Position numbers and translations under genes: made by a program
The notes under the pieces: generated by a model
What the model saw: the letters and a program-made list of their open reading frames with translations, nothing else
Told to the model about the DNA's origin: nothing
The model's database searches: none
Shown: in pieces, positions 32,901-44,900 of the stretch
Layout: each line of letters opens with the position of its first letter
Position numbering within the stretch: position 1 is the first letter of the stretch
Source: Neoarius graeffei
Lineage: Eukaryota; Chordata; Actinopteri; Siluriformes; Ariidae
NCBI RefSeq assembly: GCF_027579695.1
Contig: NC_083577.1
Location: 44,060,198 to 44,124,197, forward strand
Length of the DNA stretch: 64,000 nucleotides
Direction of reading: 5' to 3'

Positions 32901-35900
32901 AAATTTAAAATCACCTAATTTTTCTCTTTAAATGATACATTTTCTCAGTTTAAACATTTGATGTGTCATCTATGTTCTATTCTGAATAAAATATGGAATT
33001 TTGAAACTTCCACATCATTGCATTCCGTTTTTATTTACAATTTGTACTGTGTCCCACTTTTTTGGAATCGGGGTTGTAAGTGTTGTGGCAATAATACAAC
33101 AATGCATTGACAGAAAATGTGCATTTAAGACTTAAGTATTTTTAAAAGCAAGTATTTCAGTACTTTAACTTGAGTAAAAATTTGACTGTACAACTTTCAC
33201 TTGTATTGGAATAACATTTGACCAGTGGGATCTGTACTTTGACTTAAGTAATGAAGTTGGGTACTTTGTCCACTTCTGTGCAGAGGATTAGGAGAAATCT
33301 CTGTATGCAAGGGACAAGACCAAAAAAAACAACATTTGATGCCTGTGATCTTCAGGCCCTCAGGTAGCACTGCATTAAAAACAGACATTATTCTGGAAAT
33401 CGCTGCAGGAACACGTCTGAAAAACATTTTCCGTGAACCCAGTTTATCGCTGCATCCACAAATGCAAGTTAAAACCATATATTAGTGCATCTCAAACAAT
33501 TAGACTATCATGAAAAAGTTCAACAATTTATCAGTTATTTAAGAAAGTGAAAATTTAATATATTCTAGACTCATTAAATGTAAACTAAAATGTTTCAAAT
33601 ATTTTTCTCTTTTAATTTTGATAATTATGGCCCAGAGCACAAAAAAAAATCTCTAAATATGAGAATATTTCTTTTCGTGTTTGGGTAAAAGAGCATAAAT
33701 ACTGTGTACCCCTCAGTCTACTTCAGTACACGCAACCACAATCATGGAGAAGACTGCTGACTTAACAGCTGTCCAGAAGATGATCATCAATACCCTCCAC
33801 AAAGAGGGTAAGCCACAGAAGGTCACTGCTGAAAAGGCTGGCTGGAAAAGGTGCACAAACAACAGTGATGACTGTACCAGGCTTGCAGGGCCGGAGTGGG
33901 CCCTGTTTTCAGTCCGGGAGTTTAATTCACATTCACGGGGCTCCACTTAAAATTGGATGGTGTGTGGCCGCGTGTCTAATCCGCATATACATTTATCTGT
34001 GTCACCAACATGTCCCAAAGTTCCTTAGTGAAAATATTTGAAAACACATCCAAAGGACATGCATCTTCAGAAATCGGCATCTTCGGCCCGGGTGTGGGAA
34101 TGAACTTTTATGTCGGGGGCGAAATCCAGCTGACTGCCACTCCAAATAGCAAAGCAGCGAGTATGGCTGATTGTTTCGCGTTATTTAAGATGAATTACAC
34201 AACACATTTTTAGTCACATAGTCTTAAAATAACGAAAGCACCCATCTCGCGTGCATTTGAACCAATGCTTGTGCATTACATGCCGCATATGCCTCGAAAA
34301 TAATGGCAAATCAACAATGCTGGGTACTCAGCAACCGTCAGATAAAGCGGGAGGGCGCATTAGGCAACTCAAAAATGGTTAAATGAAATGTAGGCTAAAG
34401 CAAGTGTTCGATTCTGCTTAGAATATTGGCATACGCATACACCTCTTCTAAGTTATATATTTAACAACAATTATTTAACATCAAATATGACTTCTAGGCC
34501 TATGTGTTCATAACCACAATGTGCGCACGCCTGTGGAAATGCACGGTGTGACAGCGAGATGAAATAGGCTGGATGAGGAAATAACGTGCAACAGCACATT
34601 TGGGACCTGTTCATCTAAAATTGTTAATAACTGGGATGTAAAGCAATGTCCGGTTCTTCTTAGAATTAAGACATACACCACATCTATACCGTGTAAATTG
34701 CGAGATTTCACATGATATCAAAAAGCTGAATTGACATCGCAAACTATCGACACATTATAGGCCTAGCATAGACTGATAAAATTGACAAACAGGGTTATCA
34801 TACTCCATATCTTTCGTAACCTACCAGCTGGTCTTGAGAACATATCTGTCAATTTGGCACATTTTGCTGCCACCTCCTTCCTTTTTTTAAGCTTCGCCCT
34901 TTCGGTTCCACCTGGCCTCTTTCTGCCTTCCATCACTGACGCGCGCTGTTTCGCGCCAATGTTGTTTAAGTTCCCCGCAATACAGAGGAGGAGTCTTGGA
35001 CCAAACCAACTGCAATAGAGGGGAGGGGAGAATTTCCTTATTTGGTAGCACCTATTTAATCTGCTGCGATGCTGTCGGCGTCTGGGCTGCCATGTGAAAA
35101 TGCAGAGTGCAGTTGAATTGATGATTAATGCAAGAATAAGATCAGTGACCAAAATTAGTGAAAATTATTTTCCCCATGCTCCAAGCAGGCCACCATTGAT
35201 GGTTTGGGTCGGGGATGGTCCCGGCTAAATATAGGGCCACCCCGGCATTGCAGGCTTGTAGTACTCGAGTCCAGGACTCGGACTCGAGTCCAACTCGTGC
35301 CCTAATTTTAAAGACTTGTGACTCGACTCGGACTTGAGCACTGATGACTCGGACTTGTGGATTAACTGCATTAGGACTCGGAAAATGGAGACGAGGACTC
35401 TGATTTTTTTCTTTATTTTTTTGGTAACATGCCATAATAATTTGGCATAAGATATTTATATCTACATTAATTTTGTACTAATTTTGTGTAGATTGTCACG
35501 CCTGCACACCTTGGTGCATGCATCAGATAGACTCTCGAGCGTGCTCTGGACAGCACGCGTGCCACGCAGACTTTCGCGCGCGTGCCGTAAACGACTCACA
35601 CCTGCACGGGGATTAAGACGCAAACAGCATGCCAATATTAAAAACTGTGAAAATGCACTTACTTTGTGAAGTATTGAGTTGTGTTGCTGACACATTACTG
35701 AACCTTATTTCCTTGTTTGGTTTCCTGATCCCTGATTTCCTGTTTCTTGTCTTTGATTCTGCCTAGTCTACGATAGCCTGTTTGTGCCTCGCTCAACCTA
35801 TTTGCCTGTTTCACTTTTTTACAGTTTTGTCTGCCATTCTGGATTGTTTACCTGTCTTCACTTGTATTAATAAAGACACCTTCTGCACTTACATCTGTCT

Positions 35901-38900
35901 CCCAACCATCTCTGACAGAATACCTTGCACTCCCTGACAAAGAGAATGCACATTCACCTGTTCATACATCATGTTCAGGAACAAACTAATGTTAATGGCG
36001 CTAAAACAACCATCGTCAAATGGTGTGGTTGGAGTCTTGTTCTCGGATTCGACTCGGATCAATAGAAGACTCGACTAGATTTTTTTTTTAATGACTTGGA
36101 CTTCAAAGTTCAAGTTCAAACACTTTATTGGCATTGTTAAGGCACAACAAAATTTCTTTTGTGCTAGTCCCAAAGGTGCAAAAAAAATAAGGTGCAAAAT
36201 ATTAAGACAAAAATGTAACAAAAAAAACTCACTTACTTAGCAAATACCTGAGAGCTGAGAAAGGTGATGAATAAATAAATATAATATATACAAAATGAAC
36301 ATAAATACACTTAACAGAAATGATATGGAAATCAAGCAATATGTACAGGTTGTGGATTGATTTTTTTTTAAATGTATTGCACATCATATCTGAGACTATG
36401 GAGATATCAGAATTCAATAAGTGTATTGCAGTTGGAAGGAAACTGTTTTTAAGTCTGTTAGTGCATGTGCGTATAGATCTGAAGTGCCTGCCTGATGGAA
36501 GGAGCTTAAGCAAGTGATGTGTGGGGTGAGTGACGTCCTTTACAATGTTTTGGCCCTTCTGACACAGCGAGTGTTGTGTAGCAGATCCAAAGATGGCAAC
36601 TCAGTGCCAATGATGTCTTGTGCTGTTTTCACAACATGCTGCAGGGCTTTTCTGGCAACTTTGGTGCAGCTGCTGTACCAGGTAGTCACACAGTTTGTTA
36701 ATATGCTTTCTGTGGTGCACCTATAGAAATTGACCAGCAGCTTCTGGGGGAGGTTGACTCTTCTTAATCTCCTCAGAAAGTAGAGTCATTGTTGTGCTTT
36801 GCTTACTACCCCTGAAGTGTTATCAGTCCAGGAGAGGTCCTCCGTGATGGTCACTCCCAAAAACTTGAAGCTGGAGACTCTCTCAACAGCCTCTGCTGTG
36901 ATGGTTACTAGGCTGTGTGCTATCTTTTTAGAGGTCCTGAAGTCCACAATGATTTCTTTGGTCTTCTTGGTGTTCAAGACCAGGTTGTTGGTGTCACACC
37001 GCGCGGCGAGGTTCTGAGCCTCCTCTCTGTATGCAGCTTCATCATTGTTAGATATAAGCCCAATGACCATCGTATTATCTGCAAACTTAACAATAATGTT
37101 CGATTTGTGGGTGGGTTGTCAGTCATGGGTGAAAGGTGCATAGAGGAGGGGGCTCAGTACACAGCCTTGTGGCACGCAAGTCCAGTAACCATTTGCATAT
37201 GTATGGAGTTAGTCCTAGTGCAGACAGTTTGTTGATCAGCTGGCTTGGCGCAATGGTGTTAAACGCTGAGCTGTAGTCAACAAACAGCATCCTAACGTAG
37301 GTGTTGGGCTTCTCCACGTGTGAAAGGGCTGCATGAAGAGCCACACAGATGGTGTCCTCAGTCAATCCGTTTGCCCAGTAGGCAAACTGATGTTGGTCGA
37401 GATCAGCTGGGATAGAATCTTTGATGTGAGTGATTATCAGCAGCTCAAAGCACGTAGCAATAACAGGGGTAAGAGCAACTGGACAATAATAATTGAGACA
37501 GGTTATTGTGTTTTTTGGGGATGGGAGCAACGGTTGCTGATTTCAGGCATGTGGGAACTGTGCATAAGGAGAGAGAGAGGTTGAATGTGTGTGAATACAT
37601 CTGCTAGTTGGTCAGCACAGGCCTGAAGCACACATCCTTGAATGCCATCAGAACCTGCTGCTTTCCTTGTGTTAATGCTGCAGAGTGTCTGTCATACTTG
37701 ATGTGTGTATAGGACAAGGAGCTGTGAGTCTCCTGTCAGATTGGCGCTGACAGGAGGCTGGTTATTGTCTTTGTCAAACCGAGCAAAGAAAGCGTTGCAC
37801 TCCTCTGCTAGATTATTATTATTCTTGAATGGCGTGTGCTGTATGTAATTTTTCTCTTTGTAATCCATGATTGCTTGGATGCCTTGCCACATCCACTGCG
37901 TATTGGAGTTATTGCCAAAGTCCTCTTCAATCCATTGTTTGTATTTATGTTTTGCTGACCTGATGGCTCTCTTCAAATTTGTCCTGGCAGTACTGTAAGC
38001 TGAAGGATCTCCTGATTTGAAGGCTGTGTCCCTTACCCTGAGCAGCTGTTTTACCTCGCTGTTCATCCATGGTTTTTCATTTGGGTACACTTGACTTGGA
38101 CTTGAACACTGAGGACTCGAGACTGGACTCGGACTCGAGGTTTAGTGACTCAACTACAACACTGGACTGTACCCTTGAGAGGATTGTCAAGAAAAATCTA
38201 TTCAAGAACTTGGGAAAGGTTCACAAGGAGTGAGCTGAGGCTGGTGTCAGTGCATCAAGAGCTACCACACACAGACATCTTCAGGAAAGGGGAGACAACT
38301 GTCGCATTCCTAATATCAAGCCACTTCTGAACCAGAGACAATGACAGAAGCATCTTACCTGGGCAAAGGAGAGAAAGAACCAGAATGCTGCTCAGTGATC
38401 CAAAGTCCTGTTTTCAGATGAAAGTAAAATTTGCATTTCATTTGGAACTCAAAGACCTAGAGTCTGAAGGAAGAGTGGAGAGGCACAGAAACCAAGGTGT
38501 TTGAAGTCCAGTGTGAAGTTTCCACAATCTGTGATAACTTGGGGTGCGGTGTCATCTGCTAGTGTTGGTTCACTGTTTTATCAAGTCCAAAGTCAACGCA
38601 GCCATCTACCAGGAGATTTTAGAGTACTTCATGCTTCCATCTGCTGGCAAGCTTTATGGAGATGCCAATTTCCTTTTCCAGCAGGACTTAGCACCTACCC
38701 ACAGTGCTAAAACTACTACTAAAACTACTACTACGCGAGGACAAGAACAACAAACTGATGAGGATGTAGTCTCTCTTGGTACTCTGATAGAAATGCTTGA
38801 ACAACAAAAGGCCCAATACAAGGACTTGTTGCTGAGACAGCAAGCCACCTTTCAGTCATTCATCGCAATGGTAATGGATACAAACAACAAAAGAATGGAC

Positions 38901-41900
38901 AGTCTCATCCGCGAGGTACAGGAAATAAAGGACAGTCTCCAATTCTCCCAAGCAGAAATTCAAGACTATAAAATAAAACAACATGACCAGAGCCACAAAA
39001 TCAAGGAAGTTGAGACAAAAATAGATAATCTAGGAGCTGATATGAACACGATCCTTCACAAATTCGATTACTTGGAGAACCAGTCACGTCGTAATAACAT
39101 TCTAATCGATGGCGTCCCTGACAACAAAGAAAACTGGGCCCAGTGCAAACAGAAAGTCAGAGAAATCCTCAAGGACAAACTCAAGCTAGATCCACATAAG
39201 ATTGAAATTGAGCGTTCACATCGTAATGGGAAGTTCCAGGAGGATGGCCAGCCACGACCTATTGTTGCAAAACTTCTTTGATATAAAGGTAAAGAAGTCA
39301 TCATACAGAAAGCTAAGTATCTCAAAGGATCGAACATCTATATCAACGAAGACTTTTTGGAAGCAGTGCGCCAAAAGAGGAAAGAACTCCTACTGGAAAT
39401 GTGGGTGGCAAGAGAGCGAGGTAACATGGCTTACTTATGGTTCGATCACCTGGTCGTGCACCCACTGAAAGATACACCGAGGGGGGGCAACACATGAAGA
39501 AACTAGATTCAACTAATTCATTGCCGGTAATCAACCTTCATGAACTCTACTATTGAACAACAGTCATCTCTATCCCCCGAAATAAGTAACAGTGACTTAA
39601 GCGCTTTAGTTTTCAACCCATTTGACTTAAATGAAAATATTAGTGAGTCACCCTTTTCATCTCTCGACCCTGACTCGAATTTTTTTTAATAACTATTATA
39701 GTTCTTCTAAGAACATTTCGCAGTACTATAACATTGACTCTTTTATGAACACATGCAAATCAAGTAAAATTAATTCACTCTCTTTCATTTAAATGTCAGG
39801 AGTCTTCCGCGCCACTTCGAGGAGCTCAATGAATAGTTTTACTCTTTAAAACATAGGTTCTCAGCAATTGCCCTTACAGAGTCCTGGCTGACTGAAAATA
39901 CAATTCACAATTATAACATACCCGGCTATAAAAGCATTCATCACTGCAGACATAACGGGGGGGGGGGGGGGGTTCTCTATACATAAGAAATTATTTATCC
40001 TATATAGAAAGAAATGACTTGGAGTTTGAAATCGATGAGTCGGGCACTCAGTGCATTTTCATTGAACTGTTCTCAAGTGGCGATGAGGGGAAAAAAAATC
40101 ATCTTGGGCTGTGTGTACCGGCCTCCTAATACAGAAATCCAACAATTTAATGACCAATTGACAGAATGCCTGAATAAGATTAACAAAGAAAAGAGTACTT
40201 GCTACATCCTTGGCAATTATAATATAGACTTACTTAAAACCTCACATTCTCTTACTACTGACCACATTAATAACCTTTTCTCCTCCTCATTCTTCCCTCT
40301 TGTATACAAGCCTACTAGAATTACCCCACATTCTGCTTCCTTAATTAATAATATATATACAAACACACTAAACACCGACTATATGGCTGGACTCATGGTC
40401 ACAGACATATCAGATCACTTTCCAGTCTTTTTGATATCTGGAATTGAGGAGCTATTGACTGATATTAGGTATTTTTATCATCAAATTAATGAAGCAAATA
40501 AACAAACATTTATCGAATCCCTAACAGACACATCTTGGGATTCTGTTTTGGATGAAACTGACACAGAAATGGCTTATGACAAATTTCTTAGTACATTTAC
40601 TTCACTTTTTGATGAATCATTTCCAAAGAAAACTGCAAAATTAGGTCAACATTCACGCAGAAAACCATAGTTGACCCATGGCCTGCTTAAGTCGATTAAG
40701 AAGAAAAACAAACTATGTGAAGTATGTTAGAAACCCAACGCCCCTGACTGAGAGTACCTACAAAGAATACAAAAACAAATTAAATCATACATTAAGAATT
40801 GTCAAAAAGAAATATCAAAGCAAATTCACGGAAGCTTCTAATAATGTTAAGCAGGCATGGAATGTAATTAATGACTTGTTAAATCGCAACAATAGAACAA
40901 AAGCAGTCCCAAACAAAATACAAAATGATTCCCAAATTATCACAGATAAAAGTAAGATATCCGAAGAATTTAATGATTTTTGTTAATATTGGCCCTACCC
41001 TAGAAAGCAAAATTCCCACCATGGCGAAAGATCCACTTGATTACATCAAGACTTATTTGAATAGTCAATTGACATCTTTTGAACCATCTTCCACTGCCGA
41101 AGTTAAAGATATAATACACAACCTGAAAGATTCCGCTGCTGGACATGACGAAATTAGTCCTAAAATATTAAAGATATCCCTCCCCCATATTATTTGTCCT
41201 CATATTTTAACTTTATCAGTTCAAAATGGCGTGGTGCCTAAATCAACTAAAATTGCAAAAGTGATTCCTATTTTTAAAAGCAATGATTCTACCTCAGTTA
41301 ATAATTACCGCCCAATTTCACTTCTACCCTGCATATCTAAGATTCTCAAGAAATTGATATACAATCGTCTTTTGAAACATTTAAACCAAAATGATATTCT
41401 GTATAAACACCAATATGGTTTTAGAAAGGGATACTCTACCTCAATGGCACTTATAAAATCAATGGATAGAATTACTTCGGCTATTGACAATAGAGAATTT
41501 ACCATAGGAATCTTTCTAGACTTATCCAAAGCGTTTGACACGGTAAACCATTCTATTCTTCTCAGAAAGCTAAAAAAATACGGCATTAATGACACGGTAC
41601 ATAAATGGTTTATTAGTTACCTATCTGACAGACAACAGTATGTTGCTCTTAATGAAATCATGTCATCATGCAAACCAGTAAATTGTGGAGTTCCTCAGGG
41701 ATCAATTCTTGGACCTTTATTGTTTTTAATCTATGTTAATGACCTTGCTGAAGCATCTTCAATTATATTTTTTATTTTATTTGCCAAAGATAGAAATATT
41801 TTCCTTTCACACGCAGACTTTGATTCTTTAATACGACCAGCCGACCAAGAATTAGAAAAAGTCATTACTTGGTTTGAAGTTAACAAGCTGTCTGTTAATG

Positions 41901-44900
41901 TTAAAAAGACGTACTACCTTATCTTTTGTAGTAAAAACAAGATGTACAATAGAAAAAATGCCAATATTTTCTTAAAGAACCTTCCCCTCTCCCAAGAATG
42001 TCAGGCAAAATTCCTAGGAATACTGATTGACGATTGGTTGACATGGAAGGCCCACATTGCTATGCTAGTAAATAAAATTTCAAAAACTATTAGGATCATG
42101 GGAAAAATTAGACACTTTCTAACACAGAGAACCCTTATTACTATATATAACAGCTTAATCTACCCTTACTTCATCTATTGTAATCTTGTTTGGGGATGTG
42201 CCTACAGAACTTCCCTTCACCCTATATTAATACTACAGAAAAAATTTGTATGTATTGCCATCGGTTCCAGATACTACACTCACTCATCACCGCTGTTTGA
42301 AAAGCTTAGAATTTTGAATATTTTGGATATTAACAGATTTCAGCTAGCTCTTTTCACAGCTCAATTCATAAATCTCAATCTGCCTGATACTTTTGACAGC
42401 TTTTCGTTCACAGTTTCACAATTATCTAACATGCCAAAGCACTCAATTGCACATTCCCCTATTCAGAACTTCCTTGGCCCAAATGAGTGTGAAATACAAA
42501 TGCATCAATGTATGGAATGATCTTCCCCTCTCCCTAAAGAATTTTACCTCTATAATAACTTTCAAATGTAACCTTAACCATCTACTATCCAATCCCAACC
42601 ACTTCTACATCCTCTATTTCATCATATGTACTTAGGTTTTTGATTTATAGTATTAGAATGCATTTTCATTTTGTATTATTTTTTGTCATTGTTATTGGTT
42701 TAATTGTATATGCTTATCTTGCAATCCATTGAACTGTATTAGATTTTTGTCATATCTATGTTCTACTAATTCATCTGAGAATTATCTCATTAGTATTGTG
42801 ATAGTATTTGTTTAGTTTAAAGGAGGAGGGCTTAGCATAAGCCTTGTTAGGCTTCTTCTCTCCTCCTGCACTTTGTTTTTTTAATTTTAATTCATTTCAT
42901 TACTTCACTGTTTATGTTTTTGTGCAAACAAACAAACAAATGGTTTGCTGACCATGATATAACTGTGCTTGATTGGCCAGCCAACTCACCTGACCTGAGC
43001 CCTATAGAGAATCTATGGGATATTGTCAAGAGGAAGATGAGAAACATCTGATTTATACCCCATTGGGATTTTTTTTTTTAAACTGAGGAGACCACTTTAC
43101 TGTAGTGGGAGAGTTCCTTTGCAATTGCTTCATAAAAGGTGGTATGTTGGGCAGTATTTTTTTTAGATGAAGTAATGAGGCAGCACCTGTTTAAGTGAAT
43201 CCTGAATGGCAACTCCACATCACACAATTTAATTTACTTTCTTGACTGTGTTTAAGAAAGTCATGATGGCGTTGTTCATTCATGAGGCTGACATAATGTT
43301 ATTGTAGCCCACTACACTACTGCCCCGACAGCCTAGCAGCATTCTTCTACATTTTACACACAACCTCCATGCCTTGCCAGCCTGTTAACTTCTCATGCAC
43401 ACTGGTGCTTGGAGTTGCCATGCTTTCCAACAAAATTTGCCGATTGCAGACTCTCCACGTGCCCAGGGGTGCCATTGGGGGTGAAGTTTGGTTGATTCTA
43501 AGGGCTCAGCATTGATGGGACGGCACGGTGGTGTAGTGGTTAGCACTGTCACCTCACAATAAGAAGGTTCTAGGTTCAAGCCCAGTGGCTGACGGGGGGC
43601 CTTTCTGTGTGGAGTTTGCATGTTCTCCTTGTGTCTGTGTGGGTTTCCTCTGGGTGCTCCAGTTTCCCCCACAGTTCAAAGACATGCAGCTAGGTTAACA
43701 TGGGGCAGCCTTGGGCTGAAGTGCCCTTGAGCAAGGTACCTGACCCCTAACTGCTCCCTGGGCGCTGTAGTATGGCTGCCCACTGCTCTGGGTGTGTGCA
43801 TGTGTGTTCACTGCTTCAGATGGGTTAAATGCAGAGGATGAATTTCACTGTGCTTGAGTGTGCATGTGACAAATAAAGGCTTCTTCTTCTTGACAGAGGG
43901 CCCTCAGTGGACAATATAAATATTACCATGTGTAAGTTAATTTAATAAGAAAAATATTTTTACTAATTTTGTCTCTTAAAATGAGCAAGTATAACAACCT
44001 TCTGGTTTGATTTTCCATTTTTCGCAAAAATATTAGAATAGTCTTTATATTTCACCCCTCTCCCTATTCATTACATGGTACAGCCTTGTGTAGGCAGAGC
44101 CAGAGTGTGACGTTAGGTTGGTTGCTTTCCAATCCAGCACTAATTTTAACTGCTCATGGTAGAAACATAATTGATGGTGAGCCATCAGTAGATTGACATC
44201 ATGAACAATTCAGGTTACCAGAAACATAAAAAGAGGCAGCAGAAAGCTGAGAGAGAGAGAAAGGGCCGACAGTTAGTCACCCAGTTTTGTTTTGGTTGTT
44301 TTTTTTTCAGAAGAAAGGTAGCCTATACATTTATTCACTGACCTTCCTTTGCTGGCTGTTGGCCTAACATGCTAACGTTAATACTACAGCAGATTATTAT
44401 TGTGGCTTAACCACTGCTCGGATGATCAAGCTAACAACTTAATTTACAATGCAGTGTCGTTTTACTTAAATATTTCAGAGGTTACCTTTATTGCCATTGA
44501 AAATGAGACAAGTAATGAATGTAATTTTGGTCTGCAAAGAACTCCGTGAATTTGTAGGTCAACTATACAGCTAGTGCACCAGCTAAGTTGAGATGCATGC
44601 TACTAACCAGGCTTGTAGTACTCGAGTCCAGGACTCGGACTTGAGTCCGACTCGTGCCCTAATTTTAAGGACTCGTGACTTGACTTGGACTTGAGCACTG
44701 ATGCCTCTGACTTGCACTCAGACTCGTACATTAATTGGATTTGGACTCATAAATTGGAGACAAGGACTCAGATTTTTGTCTTTATTTTTTTTGTAATGTG
44801 CCATAATAATTTGGCATAAGATATTTATATCTACATTAATTTTTGTACTAATTTCATGCAAGAGTGTCACATCTGTGTGGCAAGTGGACTCTCTTGCGTG

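Larger units (their letters stand above)
33878..38164. mobile_element. hAT-1 element, copy 1, inserted in the Tc1 copy
   Basis: Starts CAGGCTTG at 33878 and ends CACTG at 38164. The perfect 8-base duplication GACTGTAC lies at 33870-33877 and 38165-38172. Right after its first eight bases another element (33886-35250) is inserted. Its interior has ACTCGAGTCC-like repeats and an LTR-like segment; a LINE occupies about 36104-38090. A second family copy lies at 44608-45805. Confidence 0.85.
38724..42940 (+). mobile_element. LINE-C (L2/CR1-like), nearly full length, inactive
   Basis: Inserted in the Tc1 copy between CTACTAAA and TGGTTTGCTG. ORF1, endonuclease and RT follow in order on the + strand. 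The 3' end is a (CAAA)n-type tail (42925-42940). Defects in every domain. Exact target duplication not resolved because both edges are A-rich. Confidence 0.8.
33484..43060 (+). mobile_element. Tc1-like transposon split into three pieces by nested insertions
   Basis: Piece 1 (33484-33877) starts with AGTGCATCTCAAACAATTAG and includes ATGGAGAAGACTGCTGACTT. Piece 2 (38165-38723) carries the central transposase, with VLFSDESKI-like DNA and TTTTCCAGCAGGACTTAGCA (second Asp). Piece 3 (42941-43060) encodes [20 protein letters not shown]-like sequence with the catalytic Glu. The pieces follow in order and orientation. The interruptions are a hAT nest (33878-38164) and LINE-C (38724-42940). The right terminus was not found. 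Confidence 0.8.

Noticed and set aside
35142-35435. Minus-strand ORF spanning the hAT-2/hAT-1 junction
   Set aside because: It crosses a target duplication between two transposons and encodes ACTCGAGTCC-type repeats.
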